14,909 bases of DNA, taken from the NCBI GenBank assembly GCA_029857875.1, contig JAOUGB010000013.1, positions 1 through 14,909 on the forward strand, given 5' to 3'. This DNA is from Desulfobacteraceae bacterium (lineage in GTDB: Bacteria; Desulfobacterota; Desulfobacteria; Desulfobacterales; UBA11574). Shown here one piece after another: positions 1 to 8,090 of this stretch (positions are counted from its first letter, which is position 1; each line of letters begins with the position of its first letter). The position numbers and the translations under genes were made by a program. Below the pieces are notes generated by a model, which worked only from the letters and a program-made list of their open reading frames with translations, was not told the DNA's origin and made no database searches.

Positions 1-2226
1 GAAATACTCTTCTATTGGATGAGGGCATCTGTCTTCTACAGCCAGTTGTCCGCTTTCTGAACATACAACCCGTTTAACAACTCCCGGCGGCATCCTAAAC
101 CAACCCCCCGACACATATTGGGGCAAGGCATTCATGAGACCGGCCCAAATCGGCAAGGCGGCTTTCGAGCCTGAGGCGTAAATAGAAGCGCCATCATCGA
201 ATCCCACCCATATCAAAGCCAAAATGTCCGGCGTATATCCCACAAACCATGCATCTCTATAATCGTTGGTGGTGCCGGTCTTGGCGGCAACCGGAAAAGC
301 TATTCCCATCTCCTTTAATGAATTTGCGGTGCCATTCTCCACAACACTTTGTAATAATGAACTCATGATAAAGGCTTTTTCAGGTGTTGTAACCTGCTTG
401 ATGCTCATATGTCTTCGTTCCATAACGACATTATTCTCGTCCAATACTTCTTTCAGGGCCAACGGATAAGATAGTACACCATCTGCAGCAAAAGGACAAT
501 AGGCACGCGCCAGCTCTAACGGTATCACCTCAAAGGATCCCAACGCAATGGAGGGATACGGTTTTAAAGGGGTCGAAAACCCGAACTTGCTCGCCGTGCT
601 AATGATTTGATCTATCCCCACTTGCATGGCCAGGTCAACCGTTGCCAAATTTATGGATCTCGCCAGAGCATTTCTCATCCGCACGCGTTCCTCCGTCATC
701 GGTGTATAGTTCTGGGGTATCCATTCTTTTCCATCAATTTCATAAATTCTGGATTCATTGGACAGTATGGAGGCCGGCGTAAATTTGTCCAATCCACTCA
801 GATATACTAAAGGCTTGAATGCACTACCGGGTTGTCTCCGTGCCTGCGTAATTCGATTGAACTGGCTTGCACTGTAATTGCGCCCGCCTACCATGGCCAA
901 GACATAACCGGTTTTGGGCTGCATAACAATAACAGCTCCCTGCAGTTGTTTTTGGGGATCTGTACGGTTCAATTCCGGGTTTGCCTTCTCCAGCGAATCC
1001 AGGCCCCTTTTCAGTGCGTTTTCCGCAGCCATTTGGACCTGGGTGTCCAAAGTTGTATAAATCGACAACCCAAGACTGGATAAGTCTTGAGGAGAATACA
1101 GCACTGTAAGCTGCTCGGACAGGTAGTCCATAAAATAAGGTGCCGTTTTCCCATAAGACGCATAACCAACCGCCTCTACAGGTAAAGGCAACGCCATTTT
1201 CAGTTCTTCATCGGAAATCCATCCCTGCTCATACATGGCGTTCAGCACCATGTTTCTCCGTTTTTGACAACGGTCTTTATCAATATAAGGAGAATAATGG
1301 TTGGGACCCCTGATTAGACCGGCCAGAGTCGCGGCTTCAACCAGGGAAAGGTTGCTCACAGGTTTGCCAAAATAGAAAAAAGACGCTTCACCGATACCGT
1401 TTATCGCTTCTGATGCTTTCTGTCCCAGATAGATTTCGTTGAGATAAATTTCGAGTATTTCATTCTTCTCATACATCACTTCAATGGTAAGAGACATGAA
1501 AAGCTCTTTTAGTTTTCGAATGAACGTCCTCTTGTGTGTAAGAAAATAATTTTTGGCCAATTGCTGGGTAATGGTAGATCCCCCTTGACGTATGGAGGCA
1601 TGACGCAGGTTAGTGTAAATCGCCCTCAATATTCCCTTTGGATCCAGCCCCTTGTGTGTGTAAAACCGACGATCTTCTGCGGCTAAAACAGCATAGATGA
1701 CATGCTGAGAAACTTGATCTATGGAAACAAGTTGTCGTCGTTCTCGATGAGGGCCAAAAAATAACATTACCTCCTCCGGCTCAAGCTCCAAAATGGGAAG
1801 CAGCTGACCTGTATTTAAATTGGTTATCGATTCTATTTGATTTTCATCAAATATGATCTGAACAGGAATGCCTTCCTTGTATCTCGACGGGACGATAAAA
1901 TCGTGAAGATAAAATTGTATAAATGATGCAGACCGATTGAGCTCACCCTTATTCACCGGCTTTTGAGCAACTTCCCGATACCCCAAGCGGCGCAGTTTTT
2001 CATTAAAAAGTGCGCGATTTGTTTTTTGCCCAGGGTATAATATTGTCGTATCTGAATAAACTTTGGAAGGAATACTCCATCGCCGCCCTGAAAATCTTTT
2101 GTCTATTTGGATGGATAGATACCAGCAATACACCAGCATAATTCCAAATATGAGGACAATAGCCGGCAGATACCACTTAATCAGCCGTTTAAGGGTAATA
2201 TTTATGGATCGTTTTTTCTTTGTCAT
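1..2226 (-). CDS. mrcB: Class A penicillin-binding protein, PBP1b type (bifunctional peptidoglycan glycosyltransferase/transpeptidase), 3' end cut by window edge
   Basis: This enzyme polymerises lipid II into glycan strands and cross-links the stem peptides in the periplasm. The frame is open from an ATG at 2226 to base 1 (742 residues), so the C-terminus lies outside the window. Visible parts in order: a basic N-terminus and one membrane anchor (about residues 13-32, WYLPAIVLIFGIMLVYCWYL), then a UB2H-like region (about 75-150), which marks the PBP1b branch. The GT51 domain follows, with EDRRFYTHKGLD (catalytic Glu about 184), RQGGSTITQQLAKNYF, and a second conserved Glu near 249 (LTIE) before EIYLNEIYLGQ. 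The transpeptidase domain has SAFK (nucleophile Ser about 468), SIN (about 524) and KTGTT (about 649). All catalytic motifs are intact. No clear Shine-Dalgarno precedes the ATG. A terminator hairpin lies 87 bases upstream, so the gene probably has its own promoter or is attenuated. Domain assignment is firm; the gene symbol is by similarity to E. coli. Confidence 0.95.
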   Translation of the reverse strand, partial: MTKKKRSINITLKRLIKWYLPAIVLIFGIMLVYCWYLSIQIDKRFSGRRWSIPSKVYSDTTILYPGQKTNRALFNEKLRRLGYREVAQKPVNKGELNRSASFIQFYLHDFIVPSRYKEGIPVQIIFDENQIESITNLNTGQLLPILELEPEEVMLFFGPHRERRQLVSIDQVSQHVIYAVLAAEDRRFYTHKGLDPKGILRAIYTNLRHASIRQGGSTITQQLAKNYFLTHKRTFIRKLKELFMSLTIEVMYEKNEILEIYLNEIYLGQKASEAINGIGEASFFYFGKPVSNLSLVEAATLAGLIRGPNHYSPYIDKDRCQKRRNMVLNAMYEQGWISDEELKMALPLPVEAVGYASYGKTAPYFMDYLSEQLTVLYSPQDLSSLGLSIYTTLDTQVQMAAENALKRGLDSLEKANPELNRTDPQKQLQGAVIVMQPKTGYVLAMVGGRNYSASQFNRITQARRQPGSAFKPLVYLSGLDKFTPASILSNESRIYEIDGKEWIPQNYTPMTEERVRMRNALARSINLATVDLAMQVGIDQIISTASKFGFSTPLKPYPSIALGSFEVIPLELARAYCPFAADGVLSYPLALKEVLDENNVVMERRHMSIKQVTTPEKAFIMSSLLQSVVENGTANSLKEMGIAFPVAAKTGTTNDYRDAWFVGYTPDILALIWVGFDDGASIYASGSKAALPIWAGLMNALPQYVSGGWFRMPPGVVKRVVCSESGQLAVEDRCPHPIEEYF

Positions 2227-2312
2227 TTGTGTTTAAGGTGATTTTTTTCGAAGATGAGTTTCGATTGAATATCAAAAGAAGAATAATGAGACAATAGAAT
2301 ATTGGAATGTCG

Positions 2313-2333
2313 AAAACCCCAGCTTTGCCGGGG
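2313..2333 (-). terminator. Rho-independent terminator, minus strand
   Basis: Read on the minus strand, CCCCGGC, a 3-base loop AAA, and GCTGGGG form a 7-bp stem (one G-T pair), followed directly by TTTT. It lies 253 bases downstream of the SH3-domain gene and 87 bases upstream of the PBP1b start. It may end the SH3 transcript or a separate short transcript, or act as an attenuator for the PBP gene. Confidence 0.7.
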
Positions 2334-2368
2334 CTGGAATGCTGGGTATAAGATCTGGCATAACCTAT

Positions 2369-2401
2369 TTAATTTGTTAAAAGATCCTTTAAACCCATCA
2401 T
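2369..2401 (-). CDS. Possible 10-codon micro-ORF (leader peptide or small-RNA ORF)
   Basis: A minus-strand ORF reads MMGLKDLLTN and stop. Its ATG is preceded, after 9 bases, by AAGGAAGG (2411-2418), one of the best Shine-Dalgarno sequences in the window. The rho-independent hairpin at 2313-2333 follows its stop codon. The arrangement of ribosome site, tiny ORF, terminator and then the PBP1b gene is what a leader-peptide transcript or a short independent transcript would look like. The ORF contains no run of one amino acid that would suggest classic attenuation. No homolog is recognised, and an ORF this short can arise by chance. Confidence 0.3.
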   Translation of the reverse strand: MMGLKDLLTN

Positions 2402-2585
2402 TTTTTCCGGCCTTCCTTGAACTCGAACAAAAACTTCTATTTTTCTAAGGTCTCAACTTGATGTTTCTGAATTTCTATCCCACTATGAACACAATAAAGA
2501 GGGATAAACAACCTCAAGTTGCGTATCTGAATATGACTAATAAGACTTTGAAATCGCAAGCCGAAATAATTTTTTTCAGTTCAAT

Positions 2586-3251
2586 TTATAGCAGGGATGA
2601 ATGCCGCCGTTGGCGCTTTGTACTGAAACCGATGATAAATCCAAGAATAAGCACACCGGCTCCGCTTAAGAACCATTTAATATTTTTGTTCCAAAGCAGT
2701 TTTGTTAACTCATCCTCATACTTTTCAGCTTTTTGAGTCTGTGCCGCGAGTTTAGAAGTTGATTCTTTATATTTTGCTTGTAGATCCAAGAATTGTTTGG
2801 ACTCTCTTTTGAGAGTTTCATAAGATTTGCCGAGGTCACTTTGTTTTGTTTCACTGGTGTTAAGATCGATGCTGAGCTTTTTATTTTCGGCTTTGAGTGC
2901 CGTGTTTTCTTCCATGAGTGATGCGACTTTGGTTTGAAGAATACTGTGATTTCCCTTTAATGCTTCCAATTGTATACTGTCCGGGGTTTGATCGGTAATA
3001 AAACGGCTGATCACCCAGCCCTCCTTGTCATTTTGCAATCGGATCAGAGTCCACTCATCTTCAGCTTTCAGAATTTCCACCTCTTGTCCGACACTCAGCA
3101 AAGCAATTATTTTTCGGTCTGTTGCAGGTCCCGTCCGCATGGTTACTTTCATGCTGTCATTAATATAATACTTTGTTTCAGCCAACACTGCTGTGGATAA
3201 CAAAAAGAGACATATTCCGACAATACCCAGGGTTCTCATATAAGATTTCAT
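2586..3251 (-). CDS. YgiM-like SH3-domain, coiled-coil membrane protein (TIGR04211 type)
   Basis: The 221-residue protein has a signal peptide (1-24, probable cleavage after VLA), a bacterial SH3 domain (about 26-88, with VTMRTGPATDRKI and WTLIRLQNDKEGWVISRF), a long coiled coil (about 92-185) and one C-terminal membrane helix (about 193-210). A basic tail, TKRQRR, follows. This order and length match the E. coli YgiM family, whose exact function is not established; SH3b domains often bind peptidoglycan or peptides. The SH3 and coiled-coil parts should face the periplasm, anchored in the inner membrane. The start is supported by AGGAGC 9 bases upstream. It lies on the same strand as the PBP1b gene, 359 bases ahead of it, but a terminator lies between them. 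A role at the cell wall is inference. Confidence 0.85.
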   Translation of the reverse strand: MKSYMRTLGIVGICLFLLSTAVLAETKYYINDSMKVTMRTGPATDRKIIALLSVGQEVEILKAEDEWTLIRLQNDKEGWVISRFITDQTPDSIQLEALKGNHSILQTKVASLMEENTALKAENKKLSIDLNTSETKQSDLGKSYETLKRESKQFLDLQAKYKESTSKLAAQTQKAEKYEDELTKLLWNKNIKWFLSGAGVLILGFIIGFSTKRQRRHSSLL

Positions 3252-3520
3252 AGATTCAAAGCTCCTGCTACTACCTGAATTTTGAATGATAATCTGATTG
3301 TTTATTGAAATGAATCATAACCTTCGTGGAAAGTCAACCACCAATTCAAGTTAATGAAAATAAATCGCATCGTTTTCGGTAAGTTACACAACTGTCATTT
3401 AATTTCTATTCGCTTTTGCCTGAATACCCTTCAGTAATCAGCGCAAAGCAAAGATCCCTTCCAAACGGAGCTGAGGAGAGCTTTATTGTACGAGAGCTTT
3501 TAAAATTTTTCATTCGTGAG

Positions 3521-5371
3521 CTATACGTTTTTGTTTAAAACTTCTCTGATTTTTCCTGATAGACTTTTTAGGTTAAAGGGCTTTTGAATAAAACCGTTAC
3601 ATCCCCTTTTTAATATTTCCGTTGCCTGTCCATCAACACTGTAGCCACTTGAAAGAAGAACCTTAACTTTAGGATCGATTGTCTTTATTTTATCATAGAC
3701 CTCGCTCCCCCCCACATCGGGCATAATCATATCCAAAATAATCATATCAATATTATCCTTGTTCTCTTGATATATCTGAATCGCCTCTTTGCCGCCTCTG
3801 GCTTCAAAGACGGTGTATCCAAGTTTTTCCAACAACTGGACACCAACATCAATGATCATCTCTTCATCATCCACCAGCAAGATGGTTTCATCCCCCTCTT
3901 CGATGCGCTCGCTAAGTATCGGGTCTTTTTGAATCAACGCCTCCGATGCGGGGATATAAATGCTAAAAACCGATCCATGTCCTTTTTCGGATTCAACATC
4001 GATATATCCACTATGTCCTTTTACTATCCCATATGTAGATGCCAGCCCAAGTCCTGAACCCAGACCCATTTCCTTGGTGGTAAAAAACGGTTGGAAAATG
4101 CGTGTGATGGTTTTTTGATCCATCCCCGTACCGTTGTCTTTTACTTTTATCATAACATATTTGCCGGGTTTGGGAGTATAGGGCTTACCTTTCATTTCTT
4201 TATGCGTAACATTGGCAGTTTGCAGAAATAGATCTCCTCCTCCCGGCATGGCATCGGCAGCATTTATAAAAAGATTTATGAGGACCTGCTCAATTTGAGA
4301 TCCATCCGCCTTTACCAAAAATAGATCTTCAGCAAGGTCCGTGAAAATGACGATCTCCTTTCTTGCCCTACCAAATGCAGCAGAACTTTCTTTTATGATT
4401 TTGTTTAAATTTATGGGTCTAAGCTCATATTTACCTTTCCTTGCATATCCAAGAAGTTTGCTCGTCAGCTCGGAACCACTTTGAATCAACCTTTCAACGG
4501 TTTTTAAACGTTCGTAATTGGGATCATCGGGTCCGATATCATACAAAGTCAGAGAAATGTTGCCCAGCATCCCCATCATCAGATTGTTAAAATCATGTGC
4601 AATTCCTCCGGCCAGTGTTCCAATAGCCTCCATCCTTTCGATATAATGTAGCTGAGCTTCAACCCTTTTCTTCTCCGAAATATCACGGAGAATGAAAAGT
4701 GTGCCCATAGGTTTCCCCTTATGGTCGTTATGGCGCGAAACACTTACGCTGACATCTAACAAACGTCTGTCTTTCGTGCGGCATTTTGTCTCAAAACTAT
4801 TACACGGTGTTCCCTGTTCCACAAGATCCTGAATAACAGCCACAATAGATTCTTTTTTGAATTCATGGTCAAACGGTATCTGCCTGCCTTTCATTTCCTC
4901 CAAAGTCCACCCAAATATCTCGGTAAACGCAGGGCTTATAAATTCGACCTTTCCTTCCAGATCATAGGTGACGATGGCGTCAGCACTACATCGAAAAAAA
5001 GAACGGTATAGTTCTTCTATCTTTTTAGCTTCCGCATAAAGATCCTTGTTTCTTTTTTCGCTTTCCCTCAGCGCTCTCTCCGACCGATTTCTCATGGCTA
5101 TCTCTTCATGGAGGACTTCATTAACTGAGGAAAGGACCTTTACTTCCATTTTCTCTGCAAAATAAATCGCACAAAGGGCTAAAAAACCGACCAGGAAAAA
5201 TAGAAGATGAAGGCCCTGAGGATAGTCCGGTGGGGTGTTTTGCAGTTCGTTAATCAGCGACAGTGTATGCCATTCTTTAAAGACCCCCAAAGAAATGAAT
5301 AACACCGCCAGTAAAAAGAGGTATATGCTCGCAAATCTTATATGTCTCATTAATATCGAATTTCGAAACAA
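3521..5371 (-). CDS. Membrane-bound hybrid sensor histidine kinase (PAS, HisKA, HATPase, receiver)
   Basis: The 616-residue protein has two membrane helices (about 13-31 and 53-72) with only about 20 residues between them, so there is no real periplasmic sensor domain. A short coiled coil follows, then a PAS/PAC domain (about 120-235, AIVTYDLEGKVEFISPAFTE). The HisKA domain carries the phospho-acceptor His259 in GGIAHDFNNL. The ATPase domain has an N-box around Asn370, DNGTGM at 412-417 and GLGSGLGL at 436-443. The C-terminal receiver (about 495-613) has Asp501/502, phospho-Asp547, Ser574 and Lys597. All key residues are present. The nominal start is TTG at 5371; an ATG at 5350 (609 residues) is equally possible, and neither has a clear ribosome site. 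No response regulator or phosphotransfer protein lies nearby, so the output is unknown. Confidence 0.92.
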   Translation of the reverse strand: MFRNSILMRHIRFASIYLFLLAVLFISLGVFKEWHTLSLINELQNTPPDYPQGLHLLFFLVGFLALCAIYFAEKMEVKVLSSVNEVLHEEIAMRNRSERALRESEKRNKDLYAEAKKIEELYRSFFRCSADAIVTYDLEGKVEFISPAFTEIFGWTLEEMKGRQIPFDHEFKKESIVAVIQDLVEQGTPCNSFETKCRTKDRRLLDVSVSVSRHNDHKGKPMGTLFILRDISEKKRVEAQLHYIERMEAIGTLAGGIAHDFNNLMMGMLGNISLTLYDIGPDDPNYERLKTVERLIQSGSELTSKLLGYARKGKYELRPINLNKIIKESSAAFGRARKEIVIFTDLAEDLFLVKADGSQIEQVLINLFINAADAMPGGGDLFLQTANVTHKEMKGKPYTPKPGKYVMIKVKDNGTGMDQKTITRIFQPFFTTKEMGLGSGLGLASTYGIVKGHSGYIDVESEKGHGSVFSIYIPASEALIQKDPILSERIEEGDETILLVDDEEMIIDVGVQLLEKLGYTVFEARGGKEAIQIYQENKDNIDMIILDMIMPDVGGSEVYDKIKTIDPKVKVLLSSGYSVDGQATEILKRGCNGFIQKPFNLKSLSGKIREVLNKNV

Positions 5372-5745
5372 TTTATTTTAATATCAGCATCTTATATATG
5401 CCAGCCGGTCATCTAACTGCAATAATTTAATATCGTATATCAGATTCAAATATGAAATCAATATATTTTAGCTTCCTTTTTACATAGATATACAATAGTT
5501 CATTAAAGTCATGGGCCGGAGAATCTTAATTTTAAACGGAATGGATGATATCCTTTTAAAAAGCGTGTACGGTTTGAGTGGTTTAAGGCTCGCTATAAAG
5601 GACAGACGCATACCGAATAAAATAACATCAGTTCCCGGTTCCTTCCCCTGCAAAACGCCCCATAGATTCAACTTGACATCAATTAATTTTTATATGTAAA
5701 AATAGAAATTTAAGAGGACAAACCATAATTCAAATATATTGAGAT
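5372..5745. other. Intergenic spacer between divergent genes, with two mutually antisense ORFs of doubtful reality
   Basis: This 374-base spacer separates the kinase gene from the divergent NamZ gene and must hold both promoters. Two overlapping short ORFs lie here: minus 5480-5671 (63 codons) and plus 5511-5699 (62 codons). Neither has a good ribosome site or a recognised domain, and they cannot both be ordinary genes. The stretch 5500-5670 is richer in mixed-base sequence than the AT-rich flanks, as if an inserted or decayed element sits there. Confidence 0.4.
5673..5702 (+). promoter_or_regulatory. Candidate sigma-70 promoter for the namZ-like gene
   Basis: A perfect -35 box TTGACA (5673-5678) is followed after 18 bases by TAAAAA (5697-5702), a weak -10 match in an AT-rich run. 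It lies about 45 bases upstream of the ATG at 5746, on the correct strand. Confidence 0.4.
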
Positions 5746-6921
5746 ATGTTACGCGTTCAAACAGGTCTTGAAAATTTATTAGCATCTCCACCAAAATGGA
5801 TATTCAGGAATCGAATCGGACTTCTGTGCAATCCAGCTTCGGTTGACCAAAATTTTTGTCATGCCAGTGAATTGATCAACCGGAAATTTCCGGATCAACT
5901 CAAGGCATTGTACTCGCCCCAGCACGGATTTTTTTCGGAAAAGCAGGATAACATGATCGAATCGGGTGATATGATCGACCCCGTATTAAAAATTCCTGTT
6001 TTTAGTCTTTACGGTCAAACACGAATCCCTGATAAAAAAATGTTAGACCCCATCGATATCCTTATCATCGACCTACAGGATGTTGGCACACGTGTTTACA
6101 CCTTTATTTATACCATGTCGTATTGCCTTGAAGCTGCAAAAAAGTTCGACAAAAAAGTTGTTGTCCTCGATCGGCCGAATCCTATAAATGGTCGCATGAT
6201 AGAAGGGAATATTTTGACTCCTGAATGCGCTTCATTTGTCGGAAGATATCCCATCCCCATGCGCCACGGACTGACCATAGGCGAACTTTCCCTTTTATTT
6301 AACAATGAATTCGGTATCGGGTGTGATCTTGATGTCATCCCCATGCAAGGCTGGAAAAGAAATATGTTTTTTACCGACACGGGCCTTCCATGGATACCAC
6401 CATCACCCAACATGCCATCACCTGTAACTGCTATGGTTTATCCGGGGCAAGTATTGTGGGAAGGAACCAATGTTTCAGAAGGTAGGGGCGTCACCCTTCC
6501 ATTTGAAATATTCGGCGCCCCGTTTCTTAATACAAAACACTTGCTGTCGACGTTGGGTAAAAACGAACTCCCGGGCATCATACTCAGACCGATTGTATTT
6601 GAACCGACATTCAACAAATGGAGCGGCTCGGCATGCAATGGATTTCAAATCCACATAACAGATCCATATGAATTCAAGCCATATATCACGACTCTTAAAC
6701 TTCTCCATGCCGTAATCTTTCATCACAACAATATGTTTCAATGGAAGCGGACACCGTACGAATATGAATTTGAAAAACTGCCCATAGACCTAATCATTGG
6801 GGATAAAAAAATTCGACAGCGTATCGAAAGTTTAGATGATATATACGCCATAGAAAAATCATGGTTTAAAGATCTGGAAACGTTCGCGGAAACAAGCAGG
6901 AAATTTCATCTTTACACTTAA
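5746..6921 (+). CDS. namZ: NamZ-like exo-beta-N-acetylmuramidase (DUF1343, GH171 family)
   Basis: Known members of this family (Bacillus subtilis YbbC/NamZ, Tannerella NamZ) cleave terminal N-acetylmuramic acid from the non-reducing end of peptidoglycan fragments. The 391-residue protein carries the family's conserved stretches in order: LYSPQHGFF (55-63), IDLQDVGTRVYTF (108-120), LDRPNPINGRMIEG (141-154), MRHGLTIGEL (172-181), PPSPNMPS (218-225) and WEGTNVSEGRGVTLPFE (238-254). Length is normal. No signal peptide is visible, so the protein is probably cytoplasmic and would act on imported fragments, unlike secreted members. The ribosome site is poor: AAGAGG lies 28 bases before the ATG and no better start is seen. 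A substrate link to the MurU-AmgK fusion at 11807 is inferred. Family call is strong; exact substrate is by homology. Confidence 0.88.
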   Translation: MLRVQTGLENLLASPPKWIFRNRIGLLCNPASVDQNFCHASELINRKFPDQLKALYSPQHGFFSEKQDNMIESGDMIDPVLKIPVFSLYGQTRIPDKKMLDPIDILIIDLQDVGTRVYTFIYTMSYCLEAAKKFDKKVVVLDRPNPINGRMIEGNILTPECASFVGRYPIPMRHGLTIGELSLLFNNEFGIGCDLDVIPMQGWKRNMFFTDTGLPWIPPSPNMPSPVTAMVYPGQVLWEGTNVSEGRGVTLPFEIFGAPFLNTKHLLSTLGKNELPGIILRPIVFEPTFNKWSGSACNGFQIHITDPYEFKPYITTLKLLHAVIFHHNNMFQWKRTPYEYEFEKLPIDLIIGDKKIRQRIESLDDIYAIEKSWFKDLETFAETSRKFHLYT

Positions 6922-6930
6922 ATTGATAGC

Positions 6931-6965
6931 GATCAGGGATTAGGGGTCAGGAGTCAGGAGTTAAA
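6931..6965 (+). repeat. Degenerate 7-base tandem array, 5 units
   Basis: Successive heptamers read GATCAGG, GATTAGG, GGTCAGG, AGTCAGG, AGTTAAA. The array begins 9 bases after the stop codon of the namZ-like gene. The period is clear for the first four units and the fifth is decayed. Confidence 0.6.
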
Positions 6966-6980
6966 ACCGAAATGAGTAAA

Positions 6981-7091
6981 TTATTGATTGATGATCGTCG
7001 ATCGGGAGAAGTCGCTTCACTCCGCCAATTCATATTTAAAATGGCTGCAATCCTTAAATCATCAATCATCAATCGAAAATCATTAATTTTT
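6981..7091. repeat. Pair of inverted 7-base arrays around a short core
   Basis: On the left, TTATTGA, TTGATGA, TCGTCGA (6981-7001) form a decayed heptad array. On the right, AATCATC, AATCATC, AATCGAA, AATCATT, AATTTTT (7057-7091) is a clearer one with the complementary unit. GATTGATGAT at 6986-6995 is the reverse complement of ATCATCAATC at 7058-7067 and again at 7065-7074. The 55-base core between the arms contains no ORF. A transcript could fold into a hairpin with alternative registers. It lies between the namZ-like gene and the RNase HI gene. Confidence 0.55.
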
Positions 7092-7175
7092 CATAAATTT
7101 AAAAACGTCGATTGGGCTAATTTTTGCCGCTAAATGCACGAAATCCACAATCAAGGTTCCAACATCCGGTGACCA

Positions 7176-7871
7176 ATGACAAATGATAACATCAACTGGA
7201 AACGGATGGTTTTCAAAAACAACAAAGTCTGGTTGGCAACAGATCAGGATCAAAAACCGATTACAAAAAACGGTAAGGTGCTGATCAGATATCAGCTTGA
7301 TCAGGATTACGAATACTGGGTCCTTTCTAAAAATATAAAACCCATCGATTCTTTACAAAGGAAGGAAAAAACCGAAAAAGGAGAAAAATCAACCCGAAAA
7401 TCGTCAAAACAAAAGGGCACGAAAACAAAATCCGATACGGAATTTTTGGTTGAAACATCTTGTGATGATGCCATTAATATCTACACAGACGGAGCATCTG
7501 CAGGAAATCCCGGTCCGTCGGGAATCGGCGTGGTTTTGCGCTTTGGCAAACATGAAAAAGAGATATCAAGATATATCGGTATTACCACCAACAACATGGC
7601 AGAACTCGAAGCCATCCGATCGGGTCTTATGGCTGTAAAAAGTTCGAATCTTCCGGTACGGGTCTTTACAGACAGCAGATATGCTTACGGCGTCCTTACT
7701 AAAGGATGGAAGGCAAAGAAAAATCAGGACATCATAGAATCCATCAAGAAAATCCTTTCAAAATTCAATGATCTGAAATTCATCAAGGTAAAAGGGCATG
7801 TCGGTATCGAAGGAAATGAAAGAGCCGATTTTCTTGCGACTTCTGCCATAAAAAAAGCCAAGATCAAATGA
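7176..7871 (+). CDS. rnhA: Ribonuclease HI with N-terminal extension
   Basis: The enzyme cleaves the RNA strand of RNA-DNA hybrids in the cytoplasm. The catalytic domain occupies about residues 98-228 of 231. Its four acidic residues are visible: Asp105 (YTDGASAGNPGP), Glu143 (MAELEA), Asp166 (TDSRYA) and Asp218 (NERADFLA), with the conserved His208 in VKGHVG. The first 55 residues (NNKVWLATDQ to WVLSKNIKPI) look like a small beta-rich domain that I do not recognise, joined by a Lys/Glu/Ser-rich linker (about 62-90). Bacterial RNase HI is usually near 155 residues, so this is an extended form; the sequence does not resemble the known hybrid-binding domain motif. No clear Shine-Dalgarno precedes the ATG; Met11 is an alternative start. 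Confidence 0.9.
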   Translation: MTNDNINWKRMVFKNNKVWLATDQDQKPITKNGKVLIRYQLDQDYEYWVLSKNIKPIDSLQRKEKTEKGEKSTRKSSKQKGTKTKSDTEFLVETSCDDAINIYTDGASAGNPGPSGIGVVLRFGKHEKEISRYIGITTNNMAELEAIRSGLMAVKSSNLPVRVFTDSRYAYGVLTKGWKAKKNQDIIESIKKILSKFNDLKFIKVKGHVGIEGNERADFLATSAIKKAKIK

Positions 7872-7981
7872 CACAATACCCGAGTCTTGCATGAAATTTG
7901 ATCCGGATATTAAAGCCTCCAGCTTGTGCAAAATTCAGGGAATACCTGCGATTTCCCATGAAAACACCAAGATAAAAAACA

Positions 7982-8024
7982 ATAAGCGCCCGCTTATATC
8001 TGCAAGGCGCTTATATAGATTTTT
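7982..8024 (+). terminator. Probable terminator downstream of rnhA
   Basis: ATAAGCGCC (7982-7990) and GGCGCTTAT (8006-8014) form a perfect 9-bp stem with a 15-base loop, and a run of five T follows at 8020-8024. The loop itself contains CGCTTAT (7991-7997), so the left arm can also pair locally, giving two competing hairpins. The plus-strand rnhA ends 110 bases upstream. Confidence 0.55.
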
Positions 8025-8090
8025 GAAAAGGTCACAACAACATTCACCGTCTGCCGGCAGTCGATAGACCTGTCAATCAAAACTTTTTAC

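Larger units (their letters stand above)
2227..2585. other. Intergenic spacer between the SH3-domain gene and the PBP1b gene
   Basis: This 359-base spacer contains no ordinary gene. It holds the micro-ORF at 2369-2401 and the minus-strand terminator at 2313-2333. The remainder is AT-rich. A plus-strand ORF beginning at 2458 runs antisense into the SH3-domain gene and shows no family features. Confidence 0.6.

Noticed and set aside
832..1083. Plus-strand ORF as a gene
   Set aside because: It is antisense to the PBP1b transpeptidase region, whose motifs fix the real frame on the minus strand. The same holds for ORFs at 266-469 and 607-810.
2458..2736. Plus-strand 92-codon ORF
   Set aside because: Half of it is antisense to the SH3-domain gene, with no ribosome site and no family features.
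3477..3500. Direct repeat GAGAGCTTT (3477-3485 and 3492-3500) downstream of the kinase gene
   Set aside because: Two 9-base copies are too short to support a repeat element, and they do not form a terminator stem.
3252..3520. Promoter for the SH3-domain gene
   Set aside because: TTGACT and TATGAT occur on the minus strand, but only 12 bases apart, so no convincing sigma-70 promoter can be assigned.
6108..6741. ORFs antisense to or out of frame with the namZ-like gene
   Set aside because: The conserved DUF1343 motifs run continuously through this stretch in the plus-strand frame.
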